A DNA stretch of 21,180 nucleotides from a virus (IMGVR_UViG_3300003937_000029:1-21180), one strand, 5' to 3'; positions 1 to 6,305 are shown, numbered from the stretch's first letter. Translations and numbers: made by a program. The notes: generated by a model not told the origin, from the letters alone.

Positions 1-81
1 TTTAAGATTTCGGATTTGGATATCCGATATGTGGTGAATGTGTTTAAGTTTACGAAATGGAACTTTTAAAACATTCGTCAT
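1..81 (-). CDS. Partial gene of unknown function, runs off the left edge
   Basis: The first 27 codons of an open frame starting MTNVLKVPFRKLKHI are visible before the window ends. Its ATG overlaps the TGA stop of the primase gene in an ATGA junction, the kind of stop/start coupling used throughout this operon, and it lies on the same strand as every other gene. I do not recognise the product. The plus strand is also open over bases 1-69, but nothing else in the window is coded on that strand, so the minus reading is preferred. Confidence 0.5.
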   Translation of the reverse strand, partial: MTNVLKVPFRKLKHIHHISDIQIRNLK

Positions 82-1025
82 ATATTAATACTCTTTTTTG
101 GTTTACCTTTCAGCTTATATCTCATTAAGTCTGAAAATTTCATTTTCTCTGTTTCTTTTAATAACGGAATAACATTTTCAAATCCCAAGTCTGATGGGTC
201 TTTTTCCGGCAAATTAACAAAATATACATCAATATCATTCTTCATAAATTCTTCAACCATTTTTAGAGAATCTAATATAGCGTCTCTATCTAAAGATATA
301 TATATCTGTTTTACTTTTTTCTCAATAATTTTCCGTCTGAGATTTGATAGTATTGTTTTTCCAAATAAAGGGATGGCATTTCGTTTAATTGCAATTGCAT
401 CAAACGGGCCTTCACATAAAACTATTGGTTCATCCCAATTTATAAATAACTCAAATCCAACAACATCTTTCGGTGTCGGTGAATTTCTATATTTCATTTT
501 ACTCTGAAATATATCTCTACCTACAAAAAAATTTAACTGTCCATCTTCACTATACGATGGAATAATAACTCTATTTGTATAGAGTCCTTGGTCACAATAA
601 CCAATATTATATTTTAATATATCCTCGTATGTAATTCCTCGTCTTTGTAAATACATCATTGCATTTTTATAAACGGGTGATGGATGTTTGTATACCAAAG
701 ATAAAAACTCCTTTGGTAATTCTACCTTTCCTTTTTTCCTTACTTCCTTACTTTCATATCCATACGAAATTTCATCTACTATGCCACGCAATTCTCTAAA
801 TTGTTCTTGTGTGGCATTTAATTTTTTAAATAACTGAAATAAATTATGTCCGCCCGCATTAGAAACCCAACAATGCCATTTACCTGTAACTATATTAATT
901 TGTAATTTTGGTTTGTGGTGTGAAACAAATGGACTCCAATACATATACTCATTCTGTTTCTTGAGTTTTTGTCCCTTTGAACCAACTGTTATATCTATAA
1001 GATATACTAATTTATTCGAATCCAT
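78..1025 (-). CDS. 61: T4 gp61-like DNA primase with eroded zinc ribbon
   Basis: This 315-residue protein should make RNA primers for lagging-strand synthesis with a gp41-type helicase. Residues about 27-65 follow the CHC2-type zinc-ribbon layout of phage primases (SPFVSHHKPKL, then TGKWHCWVSNAGG). A TOPRIM domain follows, with the acidic motif VLCEGPFDA (Glu205) and the metal-binding motif ISLDRDA (Asp246, Asp248). T4 gp61 is 342 residues, so the length fits. The odd point is the ribbon: of the four expected cysteines only Cys52 remains. The others are Ser31, Val34 and Ser55, although the scaffold between them is well kept. Its ATG overlaps the stop of the upstream glycosyltransferase (TAATG) and its own stop overlaps the next gene. 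Family assignment is firm from the motifs; zinc loss is seen directly. Confidence 0.87.
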   Translation of the reverse strand: MDSNKLVYLIDITVGSKGQKLKKQNEYMYWSPFVSHHKPKLQINIVTGKWHCWVSNAGGHNLFQLFKKLNATQEQFRELRGIVDEISYGYESKEVRKKGKVELPKEFLSLVYKHPSPVYKNAMMYLQRRGITYEDILKYNIGYCDQGLYTNRVIIPSYSEDGQLNFFVGRDIFQSKMKYRNSPTPKDVVGFELFINWDEPIVLCEGPFDAIAIKRNAIPLFGKTILSNLRRKIIEKKVKQIYISLDRDAILDSLKMVEEFMKNDIDVYFVNLPEKDPSDLGFENVIPLLKETEKMKFSDLMRYKLKGKPKKSINI

Positions 1026-1381
1026 TATAAGCTACTCGGTTGTAATTTACCTGGTAACCAAACACCATCTTCTGATTTATTATAAACACTCAAAAGTTTA
1101 TCTCTCCACTCAATTTCACTTGAAAATTTTGATAAATATTCTCTAAGTTTCTCTAAATAAATATCTCTTTCTTTTACTGAAAGTTCTTTTATTTTACCAA
1201 CGTGGTTCTCAAATTGTTTAACAGTATTTGCCCTAAATGGATAATCCATATCTTTACACCAATCTTTACTTATTATTGGTATTTTACCATAATCTACTGC
1301 TTGAAAAATACTATATCCAAATGGTTCTTTTACATAAGCCCCATGAAAAATACCCCAATCTTTACTATCGATTCTATATTT
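1025..1381 (-). CDS. Glycosyltransferase, C-terminal part (after a frameshift)
   Basis: This frame encodes the C-terminal 118 residues of the glycosyltransferase that begins at 2064. It starts with KYRIDSKDWGIFHGAY and contains VKEPFGYSIFQAVDYGKIPI, which looks like the sugar-nucleotide-binding end of a GT-B fold enzyme (an E-P-F-G motif followed by a Q-A-x-x-Y-G stretch). There is no sensible start codon here. The first in-frame ATG is at 1249, in the middle of the domain and without a ribosome binding site. It is therefore a fragment of the upstream gene, not an independent gene. It ends in a TAATG junction with the primase. Confidence 0.75.
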   Translation of the reverse strand, partial: KYRIDSKDWGIFHGAYVKEPFGYSIFQAVDYGKIPIISKDWCKDMDYPFRANTVKQFENHVGKIKELSVKERDIYLEKLREYLSKFSSEIEWRDKLLSVYNKSEDGVWLPGKLQPSSL

Positions 1382-2064
1382 TCTAAATAATGAAAGTTTT
1401 TCCTTGCCTCTGATCTTGCAGCATATCCAACAACATTACTATCTATCGCCTTTAAATTATGTTCAAACTTATAAAAATTTGGAATATGTTGGCCAATATC
1501 TTTCCGTTCATCTACTCCTATCCATACTATTTCATTTGCAACTTCATTCAATCCTTCATGAAACGTAATTCTTTGATTTTGATCAAATATTTCTCTTGCC
1601 CTCCTATAATGAAATTTTCTTTTACTTACACCAGAAGTTTCCCTCTGTGAACTGTGACATACAATACTATCAATATTACCGTACTTTTCAATAACTTCCT
1701 TAGTTTTTCTTCCATATACTGCGGCGAGTGGACATGATAATAAATGAACTTTTCTTGCATTTTTTATTATCTTATCAGTATATTCAGTAGTGGGTAATGA
1801 AAAATAATTTTCTAATTGTAATCCTGGGTATCTCCATTCATACTTATGTTCTGTTCCTGGTCTATCTAAAACTAACACAAACGATTTTGCATATTGTATC
1901 CAACCATAAGATGATTCAACCTCTATAATAAGAATAGGTTTAACTCTTAAATGTGGAACTACATATCTAATCCAGTTATCAACCCAGAACGACACTCCAC
2001 CTACTGAGAAATCTCCTACTTCTGATGTTACATATACATCATACTCCTGGTCAAAATTAACCAT
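1330..2064 (-). CDS. Glycosyltransferase (GT-B-like), N-terminal part of a split gene
   Basis: The open frame starts MVNFDQEYDVYVTSEVGDFS and runs to a stop at 1330, but only about the first 228 residues belong to the protein. After HYLE the frame reads a short unrelated tail, while the -1 frame continues naturally as KYRIDSKDWG. Restoring one A in the A-run at 1379-1382 joins the halves into one protein of about 346 residues. The N-terminal half has alternating hydrophobic strands and helices (ILIIEVESS, FVLVLDRPG, KVHLLSCPL), as expected for a GT-B enzyme, and the C-terminal half carries the EPFG motif. It overlaps the stop of the GT25 gene by 8 bases. The exact family (GT4-like is my guess) and acceptor are unknown; virion or host-surface glycosylation is inferred from the neighbour. 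Confidence 0.72.
   Translation of the reverse strand: MVNFDQEYDVYVTSEVGDFSVGGVSFWVDNWIRYVVPHLRVKPILIIEVESSYGWIQYAKSFVLVLDRPGTEHKYEWRYPGLQLENYFSLPTTEYTDKIIKNARKVHLLSCPLAAVYGRKTKEVIEKYGNIDSIVCHSSQRETSGVSKRKFHYRRAREIFDQNQRITFHEGLNEVANEIVWIGVDERKDIGQHIPNFYKFEHNLKAIDSNVVGYAARSEARKNFHYLENIESIVKIGVFFMGLM
1379..1382 (-). other. Frameshift site in the glycosyltransferase gene
   Basis: On the coding strand the sequence is GAAAATAT. The upstream frame reads GAA AAT and soon meets a stop; the -1 frame reads AAA TAT and continues through a good glycosyltransferase C-terminus. Adding one A restores a seamless HYLEKYRIDSKDWG. There is no classic X-XXY-YYZ slippery heptamer, so a homopolymer error or a real one-base deletion is more likely than programmed frameshifting. 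Confidence 0.8.
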
Positions 2065-2923
2065 ATGTTCTCAATTTCATCATTACAATATATTCATCTC
2101 CAAACTTTGTAAAATTAGAACTCTTTGGATAATTAGTAAATTCCACTGATTCCACTATATCATCAACTGCACAAGTTGTTAATTTTCTCTCATTGTATAG
2201 ATTCCAAAATGTATCTGAATCTGGATTATTTTTTTCTATCGGATTACTGAGATTTAACTCATCAATTAAATCTCCATGCTGTCTAATAAATGACCTTGAA
2301 ACTGAAAATACTTTTAATTTTGAAATTTCTTCCTCCAGAAATATATCTACTGCATAACTTATCGGTACATATTTATCAAGTAATTTTTTCACACTATTTT
2401 TATTAATAACATATGCATGTGCTCCATACCTTGAAACTCCAAACTTGGGAATTACTAAATTTTCTGTAACTTTTTCTCCTGGTACTTCTTGGGTTTTCTT
2501 TCCCAAAAATACAACATCCCAATCATTTAATGAATTTATCTCATCAAGTAGTGTTTGAAATTCAATTCGTGGTTTTCCAAACTCTAGATCCATTTGATTT
2601 CTTACAACTTCTCTTGTAAGAAAAATATCATCTTCTAATATTAAACACGTATCAAGACCACTCTTTAAAAATCTTTTCCATACTTTAATATGAGATAAAC
2701 TACATCCTATAATATTACGAGTCAATACACCATTTGGATCATAATATTCTGTATTAAGTAATCCATCTTTGATTAATTTTCTTACCTTTAACTTTTGTCC
2801 GTCAATAGCATCCACAATTTCATAATCAATCCCCCGTAATGTTTTTTCCATTTTATCCCGTCTTTCTTGACGAGATTTTAAATTGATTACATAAGTCTTA
2901 TCAAATCCTATATCAGTAGACAT
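2057..2923 (-). CDS. GT25 family glycosyltransferase (LPS glycosyltransferase type)
   Basis: This 288-residue protein has the hallmarks of glycosyltransferase family 25. These are an N-terminal YVINLKSRQERRDKM, then CSLSHIKVWKRFL (about 74-86), the acidic metal/nucleotide-sugar motif LILEDDI (Glu97-Asp98-Asp99), WDVVFLG (135-141) and YGAHAYVINKNSVKKLL (166-182), with a further acidic site at Asp193. Family members transfer sugars such as galactose to lipopolysaccharide or collagen; phage members are thought to decorate virion proteins or alter host surface sugars. It lies between a PD-(D/E)xK nuclease (3-base gap) and a second glycosyltransferase (8-base overlap), so the two sugar transferases are likely co-translated. 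Donor and acceptor cannot be read from sequence. Confidence 0.88.
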   Translation of the reverse strand: MSTDIGFDKTYVINLKSRQERRDKMEKTLRGIDYEIVDAIDGQKLKVRKLIKDGLLNTEYYDPNGVLTRNIIGCSLSHIKVWKRFLKSGLDTCLILEDDIFLTREVVRNQMDLEFGKPRIEFQTLLDEINSLNDWDVVFLGKKTQEVPGEKVTENLVIPKFGVSRYGAHAYVINKNSVKKLLDKYVPISYAVDIFLEEEISKLKVFSVSRSFIRQHGDLIDELNLSNPIEKNNPDSDTFWNLYNERKLTTCAVDDIVESVEFTNYPKSSNFTKFGDEYIVMMKLRTYG

Positions 2924-2926
2924 ATT

Positions 2927-3259
2927 CTATTTTATTAATTTTAAAAATTCTTCTAACTCTATAGTAACATAAGTTTTACTTCTATTTCTTTTGAATATCA
3001 AAATAGGTGGATATTCACCACTATTTTCTTCGGCCTGTTCTAACGATGACCAAATATTAAGTTTTTCTTGATTTTTACATTCGAATGAGTAAGGTATCTT
3101 TCTTCTTGCAGCAGGTGAAAGTTTGATATCTTCACCAGTTTCTCCCATAATTGCTGTACGGATATCGTCTGGTTCTAATTCTTTGAATTCTTCGAGAAGT
3201 AAATCTCGTATTTTATTTTGTAATCTTCGACCTTTGGCCTTAGCTGAGCGTGTTTTCAT
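2927..3259 (-). CDS. Small PD-(D/E)xK-type nuclease
   Basis: This 110-residue protein has the core of a restriction-like nuclease. Asp44 lies in GEDIKLSPAARRKIPYSF and Glu60-x-Lys62 in FECKN, followed by a helix with Gln75 (LEQAEE) and a strand PILIFKRN. The layout is a basic N-terminal helix (SAKAKGRRLQNKIRDLL), the catalytic beta strands, then a closing strand YVTIELEEFLKL. Comparable small phage proteins are annotated as Holliday-junction-resolvase-like or VRR-NUC-like nucleases. The fold call is firm; the DNA structure cut is unknown. It starts just after a 33-base gap and probably works in recombination or DNA packaging rather than in the virion. Confidence 0.78.
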   Translation of the reverse strand: MKTRSAKAKGRRLQNKIRDLLLEEFKELEPDDIRTAIMGETGEDIKLSPAARRKIPYSFECKNQEKLNIWSSLEQAEENSGEYPPILIFKRNRSKTYVTIELEEFLKLIK

Positions 3260-3266
3260 AACCTTT

Positions 3267-3275
3267 AATAAATAT
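3267..3275 (+). other. AATAAATAT motif in intergenic gap (copy 1 of 4)
   Basis: One of four WATAAATAT motifs, one in each gap longer than 30 bases, all on the strand opposite to the genes. This copy lies about 18 bases downstream of the stop of the zincin-like gene and 8 bases before the start of the nuclease gene. Function unknown. Confidence 0.4.
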
Positions 3276-3292
3276 AACCCTGTTTTGTCAAA

Positions 3293-3685
3293 TTAACTAA
3301 ATTTTCGCTTCCATTTTCTACTATATTCTTTTCGTGCCCATTTTTCTGCTTTTTCTTCAAAAGCGTTGTCATCGTGGAAATCACGACCTTTATTTACGGC
3401 TATATCACCTGCCTTTTGATATTCCTTTTCATACTTTCTTGCACCCATTGTTTTTCTATCATTTGCGTGATCTATTTCATGTAATACTGTAATTATAAAT
3501 TCTTTAATTGAAGAATAACTTTTTTTGAGATTGATTATATCTTTAACCCAATCGTAATCTGCTTTGTTTCCACCTCTAACAGTACCAACTTTTACTTTGG
3601 AACGGAGCCCGTAATCTTTTACTAATTGGCTTGCAATTTCATGATAATCAATTCTCTCTACTAATAAACTTTTTAATTTTATCAT
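3293..3685 (-). CDS. Zincin-like metallopeptidase (HExxH)
   Basis: This 130-residue protein contains VLHEIDHAND, an HExxH zinc-binding and catalytic motif (His69, Glu70, His73). A helix with NAFEEKAEKWARKEY follows about 35 residues later, in which one of Glu110, Glu111 or Glu114 could be the third zinc ligand. Such an arrangement is typical of small SprT- or IrrE-like zincins. The N-terminus MIKLKSLLVER resembles the short Leu-rich leaders I associate with many marine T4-like phage proteins. It is coupled to the upstream 50-residue gene by TAATG. Substrate unknown; virion maturation or cleavage of a host protein are both possible. The motif is seen directly and the function is inferred. Confidence 0.7.
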   Translation of the reverse strand: MIKLKSLLVERIDYHEIASQLVKDYGLRSKVKVGTVRGGNKADYDWVKDIINLKKSYSSIKEFIITVLHEIDHANDRKTMGARKYEKEYQKAGDIAVNKGRDFHDDNAFEEKAEKWARKEYSRKWKRKFS

Positions 3686-3837
3686 TACCTTCTTCCATAT
3701 ACAGGTAATTGTGGTCCTTTTGTTTTTTCCTTAGCCAACCACTTTTTGTGTTGAACTGCAGTTCTACCTTCAGTAGCCCACTTTTTATTTAATGCTGCTT
3801 TTTTACGTTTTCTATCTTTTGCTTTACTGTTTGGCAT
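3685..3837 (-). CDS. Small basic protein of unknown function (50 aa)
   Basis: A 50-codon gene that fills the space between the thioredoxin-like and zincin-like genes exactly: its ATG overlaps the upstream stop (TAATG) and its stop overlaps the downstream ATG (TAATG). The product begins MPNSKAKDRKRKKAALNKKW and continues with GRTAVQHKKWLAKEK. It is very rich in Lys and Arg with no hydrophobic segment, so it should be a soluble, nucleic-acid-like or acidic-partner-binding peptide. I have a general memory of similar short Lys/Arg-rich proteins in marine myoviruses but cannot name a family. Perfect stop/start coupling at both ends is the main reason to believe it is real. Confidence 0.75.
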   Translation of the reverse strand: MPNSKAKDRKRKKAALNKKWATEGRTAVQHKKWLAKEKTKGPQLPVYGRR

Positions 3838-4280
3838 TAGAACACATCTCCAGACATCGCATCTTGAATTGCCTTTTTAAGATGTTTATTAGTTACATCT
3901 ACAACACCATCCATATCAGCTTTCCAAACTTCTTTCTTTTTTCCATTATGAAATAGTGCAATAGATGGATAATTTCGTATTCTGAGTTTCTTAGCAACTT
4001 TTTTAACTTCTGAATGGTCTACTTTATAAATAACACATCCTTCAAATCCTTTTACTCCATCAAATAATTTCTTATCAAGAGTTGCAAATTGATATGGTGC
4101 TGTAAAATGAATAAGAACAAATCCTTTTGCTATTTTCTTTTTAAAATTGTCATCGGTTAATGATTCTATTGGTGATTTAGGTTTATCTTGTGCGTTTACT
4201 ACGTTTCCACACAATACAATTGTTATTCCAATTACACATAACAATTTAAAACCCCATCTAATTAATTGTGATTTATTCAT
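3837..4280 (-). CDS. Exported thioredoxin-fold protein lacking the CxxC
   Basis: The first 30 residues form a signal peptide or signal anchor (hydrophobic core LLCVIGITIVLCG, likely cut after NVVNA). The rest has the thioredoxin order. A beta strand FVLIHFTAP sits where WCGPC should be, then GCVIYKVD, then a helix VAKKLRI, then RNYPSIALFHNGK with the conserved cis-proline (Pro105). The active-site cysteines are missing: the loop reads A-P-Y-Q-F-A (residues 61-66). It therefore cannot be a dithiol oxidoreductase and more likely acts as a binding or chaperone-like domain in the periplasm. Cys82 is the only cysteine left in the mature part. It follows the MshEN-like membrane protein after two bases. 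Fold call is by motif pattern; role unknown. Confidence 0.7.
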   Translation of the reverse strand: MNKSQLIRWGFKLLCVIGITIVLCGNVVNAQDKPKSPIESLTDDNFKKKIAKGFVLIHFTAPYQFATLDKKLFDGVKGFEGCVIYKVDHSEVKKVAKKLRIRNYPSIALFHNGKKKEVWKADMDGVVDVTNKHLKKAIQDAMSGDVF

Positions 4281-4282
4281 AA

Positions 4283-4864
4283 CTATTTATCCCTCTTTCT
4301 TCGTTCAAGTGATTTTATATCGTTTTGTAATTCTTTGATAACATCTTGAAGTTCTTCTATCTTACCATACGCATCATCCATTTCATCTTGTAGACCTTCA
4401 ACATTATCTTTATATTGTTCATATGAACGAGGCCAGTTATATCCCTCTGGTCTTGATGGATATTCTGCCTCATATAAACTTTTCAAACTTGGAAGTTCTT
4501 TTGCCTCTTGAATATCTGCCTGTAACATATACCACATTCCTACTAATGAAGCAATTCCTGTTGCAGCTGCAATTATTGTTTTAACATCTAATGCAAACTT
4601 TGTTTTCATTACTGCATCTTGACTTATATCTATTGGTTGTGCCACTACTTTTTCCTCTACAATTTCTTCTTTTTCTTCATGCCGAGTATTTAACATCGCA
4701 TCTGTTAAATCCGCGACGGTAATTATACCCATTTCAATTAGTATGTCCCCTAACTTCCTATCATCTCCCTGTACTTGTTTTTGGATGGCCTTGGCTAGCT
4801 GTCTCTTTGTAATAACATCTGCCTCCATTAAGAGTTCGCCTAATCTCTGTCCATTCTCTGCCAC
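4283..4864 (-). CDS. Membrane protein with N-terminal MshEN-like domain and coiled coil
   Basis: Residues 1-60 carry two copies of the pattern found in the N-terminal domain of type II secretion/MSHA ATPases (GspE_N/MshEN): RLGELLMEADVITKRQLAKA and KLGDILIEMGIITVADLTDA. Copy 1, including Arg7 and Gln30, matches the known c-di-GMP-binding pattern of MshEN; copy 2 begins with Lys and ends in Thr60 instead of Gln. There is no ATPase domain. Instead there is one membrane helix (about 92-115, IIAAATGIASLVGMWYML), a Tyr/Pro-rich linker and a long coiled coil (about 148-193) ending in RRKRDK. The likely topology is MshEN inside the cell and coiled coil in the periplasm. Translation starts at GTG (4864), four bases after the upstream stop. 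A nucleotide-sensing role is inferred, not shown. Confidence 0.72.
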   Translation of the reverse strand: MAENGQRLGELLMEADVITKRQLAKAIQKQVQGDDRKLGDILIEMGIITVADLTDAMLNTRHEEKEEIVEEKVVAQPIDISQDAVMKTKFALDVKTIIAAATGIASLVGMWYMLQADIQEAKELPSLKSLYEAEYPSRPEGYNWPRSYEQYKDNVEGLQDEMDDAYGKIEELQDVIKELQNDIKSLERRKRDK

Positions 4865-4867
4865 TTT

Positions 4868-5191
4868 TTATCCCCATTTTCTCTTTTTTCTAAGATGTTT
4901 ATTCCATCTCTTTTTATTAAATCCTTTTTTCCAAGATTTACTACCTTTATGAAAAACAATTACCCTTGGACCAGAATGTATACCCCACCTATAACTCATA
5001 GTAAATCGTGGATCTGACCAATAATGTCCATGTCCATCTACATAAATATTAACTACTTTTGTAGAATCATTAATAACTATTTGTTTGTCTGGTTTTTTAT
5101 GATGTTCGTTGGAATGTCGTTTATATCCAAGTGTACTTCCAAGATTAAAACAAAGTATACCAACTAACATAATTTCAAATACTCCTGGCAT
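4868..5191 (-). CDS. His-rich, basic membrane-anchored protein of unknown function
   Basis: This 107-residue protein has an N-terminal hydrophobic segment (PGVFEIMLVGILCFNLGSTLG) that should anchor or export it. After it come the His-rich stretches RHSNEHHKK, DGHGHYW, GIHSGP and FHKGSK (eight His in all), and a very basic Lys/Trp/Arg-rich C-terminus ending HLRKKRKWG. The ATG at 5191 overlaps the upstream stop as TGATG, which I prefer to an in-frame TTG one codon earlier. No family recognised. The His clusters could bind metal, and the neighbours are also Cys-rich, but this is only suggestive. Confidence 0.65.
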   Translation of the reverse strand: MPGVFEIMLVGILCFNLGSTLGYKRHSNEHHKKPDKQIVINDSTKVVNIYVDGHGHYWSDPRFTMSYRWGIHSGPRVIVFHKGSKSWKKGFNKKRWNKHLRKKRKWG

Positions 5192-5811
5192 CAATGTCCC
5201 CCATAATCAGAATACGGTGTATTTGCTGTATCCTTCTCTACTTTTAAATTTGTAAATTCTATTCTACCTTCCATATTAGCTTCTGCATATGGATTATAAA
5301 ATATACCTTCACCTTCACCACTTATTGTCCAACTATCTCCACTTTGACTTATTGTTTCTATATGTGCTTCTCCTGAAACGGCTACATCTGAATCACCAAT
5401 AATTTCCATTCTTACCCATTTACTTGGTTCTCCATGCATACAAGCTCTTGGACATACTGGACATACACTTGGCCATTGATACTGTCCTTCATCGATTGGT
5501 AATCCATTAGATGTATCACCTTCCCAATCTGTAAATATTACGGCGTAGTGTTCTTTATTTAAGTCTACTCTACTATCTTCCTTTTGAAAGTGAATAACTA
5601 ATATTTTCTTAACAAATGTTTTTGTAGTATCAAATCCCACATATTCAATTTCTTCAGCAAACGTTGTAATTCGTTGATATTCTGCTTGTACATCTATTTC
5701 TTCACCATTTAACCATAACTTCATTGGATATTCTTCTTCCAATAAATCTTCACAGCTCCATGAACTCCAAGTAAACATTAAAGTTAATACCAAAAATAGT
5801 TTTTTAATCAT
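5191..5811 (-). CDS. Secreted protein with a CxxCxxxC cluster, unknown function
   Basis: I start this gene at the ATG at 5811, giving 206 residues that begin with a clear signal peptide (MIKKLFLVLTLMFTWSSWS, then Cys-Glu-Asp). The frame is open a further 23 codons upstream, but that stretch is the cysteine-rich small gene read in another frame. The junction is TAAAATG, with GGAAAG as a plausible ribosome binding site. A Cys directly after the hydrophobic core (SWSC) may be a lipobox, making this a lipoprotein. The mature part is beta-rich and acidic, with SVCPVCPRACMHGEPSKW in the middle and a closing strand-rich region (GDSWTISGEGEGIFYNPYAE). The three cysteines CPVCPRAC could bind metal or form a disulfide. 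No family recognised. Confidence 0.68.
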   Translation of the reverse strand: MIKKLFLVLTLMFTWSSWSCEDLLEEEYPMKLWLNGEEIDVQAEYQRITTFAEEIEYVGFDTTKTFVKKILVIHFQKEDSRVDLNKEHYAVIFTDWEGDTSNGLPIDEGQYQWPSVCPVCPRACMHGEPSKWVRMEIIGDSDVAVSGEAHIETISQSGDSWTISGEGEGIFYNPYAEANMEGRIEFTNLKVEKDTANTPYSDYGGH

Positions 5812-5812
5812 T

Positions 5813-5893
5813 TTACTTTCCTTTCCCACATTGACAATTTTCACAAGTGCAATTTTCACATTCACAATTTGGATTGTCACAGTTATTTTTCAT
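5813..5893 (-). CDS. Cysteine-rich metallothionein-like peptide (26 aa)
   Basis: A 26-residue open frame with seven cysteines at positions 5, 10, 12, 15, 17, 20 and 22; the core reads CECENCTCENCQC. The five-residue unit C-E-N-C-x is repeated, and in DNA this is a repeated 15-base unit. Alternating C-x-C and C-x-x-C spacing with no hydrophobic residues is the signature of metallothioneins, which bind Zn, Cu or Cd through thiolate clusters. A good ribosome binding site (AGGAG, 8 bases before the ATG) overlaps the end of the upstream gene, and the stop is one base from the ATG of the next gene (TAAAATG). Real gene status is strongly supported by the start signal, tight fit and composition. Metal binding is inferred. 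Confidence 0.75.
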   Translation of the reverse strand: MKNNCDNPNCECENCTCENCQCGKGK

Positions 5894-5903
5894 TTTAGTT
5901 CTC

Positions 5904-6305
5904 CTATAATCTTAATCTTTTACGCCAACGGTCATATGTTGCTCCATCGGCCGTCATATATATTTTACTCGAAATCTTATACTGTTTCTTTCCATCACGA
6001 GTAACTTCCCATTCTGCGACTCCATATTTCACACTAAGATTGTGGTCATATGGTATCGTAATTTTTTTATGTTTACCACTTATAAAATCGGACTTAGAAA
6101 TACTTTTAAAGTGTGGAATACTTGTAGATTGTTTTCTTCCACTTTTCTCTGCCTGTTTCTTTAATTGTTGTACTTGTTTGTCAATCTTCTGTGCTTCTTG
6201 AGATGCCTTCTCTACTTTCTTTAGAAATTTTTCCCATTTACTTTGACCAAAAGTTACATCGGGTAATCCCACCAATAATATTAAACTTAATAGTATGTAT
6301 TTCAT
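5904..6305 (-). CDS. Secreted coiled-coil protein of unknown function
   Basis: This 133-residue protein starts MKYILLSLILLVGLPDVTFG, a typical Sec signal peptide with the mature part beginning QSKWEKFLKK. A Lys/Gln/Glu-rich helix follows (KVEKASQEAQKIDKQVQQLK) that should form a coiled coil. The C-terminal half is a small beta domain (KITIPYDHNLSVKYGVAEWE). I choose the ATG at 6305 over the TTG at 6317 because TAAAATG spacing to the upstream stop matches the next junction in the operon. No enzyme motif is visible. It follows the beta-rich outer-membrane candidate directly and may be its periplasmic partner; that is inference. Confidence 0.65.
   Translation of the reverse strand: MKYILLSLILLVGLPDVTFGQSKWEKFLKKVEKASQEAQKIDKQVQQLKKQAEKSGRKQSTSIPHFKSISKSDFISGKHKKITIPYDHNLSVKYGVAEWEVTRDGKKQYKISSKIYMTADGATYDRWRKRLRL

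Noticed and set aside
1-40. CGGAT...ATCCG inverted repeat near the left end
   Set aside because: The five-base stem is inside a likely coding frame and has no terminator or operator context.
1-69. Open frame on the plus strand ending at base 69
   Set aside because: No plus-strand gene has support elsewhere, while the minus frame is joined to the primase stop by ATGA. The plus frame is likely a shadow.
1379-1383. Programmed -1 ribosomal frameshifting in the glycosyltransferase
   Set aside because: No standard slippery heptamer or clear downstream structure; one added base gives a seamless fusion, so an indel is simpler.
913-1650. Plus-strand open frames of 60-80 codons over the glycosyltransferase and primase region
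   Set aside because: They lie opposite well-supported genes, have no ribosome binding sites and show low-complexity, Phe/Ile/Tyr-rich composition typical of antisense AT-rich frames.
5812-5880. 23-codon N-terminal extension of the exported CxxC protein
   Set aside because: It would bury the signal peptide and is better explained as the Cys-rich small gene in another frame; the ATG at 5811 has correct spacing and a signal peptide right after it.
5813-5893. Short direct repeats read as a CRISPR or regulatory repeat array
   Set aside because: The repeats are 15-base in-frame units coding for C-E-N-C-x; there are no spacers.
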